Positions 9,901-10,227 of a DNA stretch of 10,227 bases are shown here, one piece after another. Below the pieces are notes generated by a model. It made no database searches and was not told the origin of the DNA. It saw only the letters and a program-made list of their open reading frames with translations. The stretch lies in the NCBI GenBank assembly GCA_002382045.1, contig DFZJ01000166.1, positions 1 through 10,227 on the forward strand. Direction: 5' to 3'. Both the position numbers and the translations under genes were made by a program. Position 1 is the stretch's first letter; the number at the start of each line of letters is the position of its first letter. Source of the DNA: Syntrophaceae bacterium UBA4059 (GTDB taxonomy: Bacteria > Desulfobacterota > Syntrophia > Syntrophales > Smithellaceae).

Positions 9901-10111
9901 TATTAAAAACGGCGATATCCAGATGGTCATCAACACCAGTGTCGGGCGCAAGTCGTCGCGCGACGCTTATCATATCCGTCGCGGCGCTCTGACGTATAAC
10001 ATTCTTTACACAACCACGCTGTCCGGGGCGCGGGCGCTCTCCGAAGCGGCCAAAGCCATGATTCGTGAGGACTGGCAGGTTTGTTCCCTGCAGGAATACT
10101 ACAGGAAATAA
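6905..10111 (+). CDS. carB: Carbamoyl-phosphate synthase, large (synthetase) subunit
   Basis: Uses ammonia delivered by CarA, bicarbonate and two ATP to make carbamoyl phosphate. The 1068 residues are the normal length (E. coli about 1073). Domains in order: N-terminal carboxyphosphate ATP-grasp half (about 1-400) with DYSGTQA from residue 27, GGQTGLNTA, ASFTLGGTGSG and metal ligands Glu299/Asn301 in EMNPR; an oligomerisation region (about 400-550); the C-terminal carbamate-kinase half (about 553-930) starting IIGGGPNRIGQGIEFDY, with RPSYVLGGRSM and Glu836/Asn838 in EVNPR; and a methylglyoxal synthase-like allosteric domain from about 936, with VGT, NKVSEGRPHI and INTS at 1009-1012. Start GTG 6905 gives the usual PKRTDIKKILLIGSGPI beginning and is preceded by an in-frame stop at 6896. 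Its ribosome binding site is weak (only AAGAAGAA upstream). It is separated from carA by guaA and from guaA by the palindromic element. Confidence 0.98.
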   Translation: MPKRTDIKKILLIGSGPIIISQACEFDYSGTQACKALREEGYEVVLINSNPATIMTDPETADRTYIEPITPEAVEKVIIRERPDALLPTLGGQTGLNTAVALAQSGVLKKYGVEMIGASLPVIHKAEDREKFRQAIEKIGLRMPKSGFARNMNEVLKIADTIGFPIIIRASFTLGGTGSGVAYNREELMEIAKSGLDASMISEVMIEESVLGWKEYELEVMRDRADNVVMICSIENFDAMGVHTGESITVAPAQTLTDREYQIMRDAAIAIMREIGVETGGSNVQFAIHPQTGEMIVVEMNPRVSRSSALASKATGFPIAKIAAKLAVGYTLDEIPNDITRETMASFEPTIDYCVVKIPRWTFEKFPETEDFLTTSMKSVGETMAIGRTFKEALQKAIRSLEIGRFGFGQDLPADPQERKTLLQSKLVKPNSLRLFYIGAALQDGMTVDEVYDITKVDPWFLHQIRDILDAENELRQSEPSTELLRAAKQMGFSDRALGALWHQTEQEIRDWRGKENILPVYKLVDTCAAEFEAYTPYYYSTYETENESRPSAKKKVAIIGGGPNRIGQGIEFDYCCVHASFALREEGIESIMINSNPETVSTDYDTSDKLFFEPVTLEDVLHILQTEKPDGVIVQFGGQTPLNLARGLEAAGMPIIGTSPDAIDRAENRDRFQEIVHKLNLNQPDNDTAMDVEKALVAAKRIGYPVLVRPSYVLGGRSMEIVYDPETLRSFMAKALLVSPGHPILIDKFLEDAVEVDVDAISDGKTTVVAGIMEHIEEAGIHSGDSACILPSLTLSDSLLELIEKQTKMLAAELKVIGLMNIQYAIKDNVLYVLEVNPRASRTVPFVSKAIGAPLAKIATKVMLGKSLAELGFTQTIKPKHVSVKEAVFPFNRFPEVDILLGPEMKSTGEVMGIDQSFGLAFAKSQMAAGFKMPKSGSIFISVHDHYKDRIVDVARSFEQLGFKILATVGTANHLRKQGIEATIINKVSEGRPHIVDYIKNGDIQMVINTSVGRKSSRDAYHIRRGALTYNILYTTTLSGARALSEAAKAMIREDWQVCSLQEYYRK

Positions 10112-10116
10112 AGTGG

Positions 10117-10139
10117 TTCGCTTGTCCATGGCGGGCGAA
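10117..10139 (+). other. Small hairpin in the carB-purF gap
   Basis: TTCGCTTG (10117-10124) can pair with CGGGCGAA (10132-10139), with two G-T pairs, around a 7-base loop. No T-run follows, so it is probably not a terminator and read-through into purF is expected. It may affect mRNA stability or be chance. Confidence 0.3.
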
Positions 10140-10168
10140 ATAAACTATTTAATCTAAAGAGAGTCTCT

Positions 10169-10227
10169 ATGACAGAATTTGAAGAATCCCCGAATGAATC
10201 CGGCCGTCCCCGCGAGGAATGCGGTGT
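10169..10227 (+). CDS. purF: Amidophosphoribosyltransferase (glutamine PRPP amidotransferase), N-terminal fragment
   Basis: Only the first 19 complete codons are present before the window ends. They read MTEFEESPNESGRPREECG, with a partial codon consistent with Val. A run of acidic and polar residues followed by EECGV matches the propeptide-to-Cys junction of Bacillus-type PurF, in which the leader is removed and the exposed cysteine (here codon 18, bases 10220-10222) becomes the N-terminal amidotransferase nucleophile. PurF makes phosphoribosylamine from PRPP and glutamine, the first step of purine synthesis. A GA-rich stretch (AAAGAGAG, 10156-10163) before the ATG is a plausible, modest ribosome binding site. 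The 57-bp gap from carB and the shared glutamine dependence fit membership of the same operon. Another N-terminal-nucleophile amidotransferase is possible but less likely in this context. Confidence 0.8.
   Translation, partial: MTEFEESPNESGRPREECG

Noticed and set aside
10117..10150. Hairpin after carB as a terminator
   Set aside because: The stem is short with two G-T pairs and is followed by ATAAACTATTT rather than a T-tract.

Overview
The window is a compact, one-directional stretch of core nitrogen and nucleotide metabolism. Every gene lies on the + strand, and base composition looks only slightly GC-rich by eye. The combination of an iron-sulfur, GltD-like oxidoreductase, a type III glutamine synthetase and CarA/CarB/GuaA/PurF suggests an anaerobic bacterium. 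My best guess is a deltaproteobacterial (Desulfobacterota) lineage such as the Syntrophus/Smithella group. That guess rests on recalled gene style and was not checked by any search.

Layout: (1) 1-1773, the 3' part of a glutamate-synthase-type FAD/NAD(P) oxidoreductase with iron-sulfur domains at both ends; its reading frame is open through the left edge. (2) 1808-3979, type III glutamine synthetase (glnN). (3) 4007-5149, carbamoyl-phosphate synthase small subunit (carA). (4) 5146-6675, GMP synthase (guaA), whose GTG start overlaps the carA stop. (5) 6676-6904, a 229-bp gap filled almost completely by a nested 188-bp imperfect palindrome. (6) 6905-10111, carbamoyl-phosphate synthase large subunit (carB). 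(7) 10169 to the right edge, the first 19 complete codons of purF (glutamine PRPP amidotransferase), ending just after its catalytic cysteine codon.

The genes share one currency, the amide nitrogen of glutamine. Glutamine synthetase makes it. The glutamate-synthase-like protein, CarA, GuaA and PurF would use it for glutamate, carbamoyl phosphate (pyrimidines and arginine), GMP and the first step of purine synthesis. Short gaps (34, 27, -4 and 57 bp) and the absence of a convincing terminator suggest one operon. The only large gap lies between guaA and carB.

The coding part is conventional. The least explained item is the palindromic element at 6683-6870. It separates a near-perfect Shine-Dalgarno sequence, directly after the guaA stop, from a poorly served carB GTG start. 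It could be a mobile or repetitive palindrome, a structured RNA controlling carB translation, or both.
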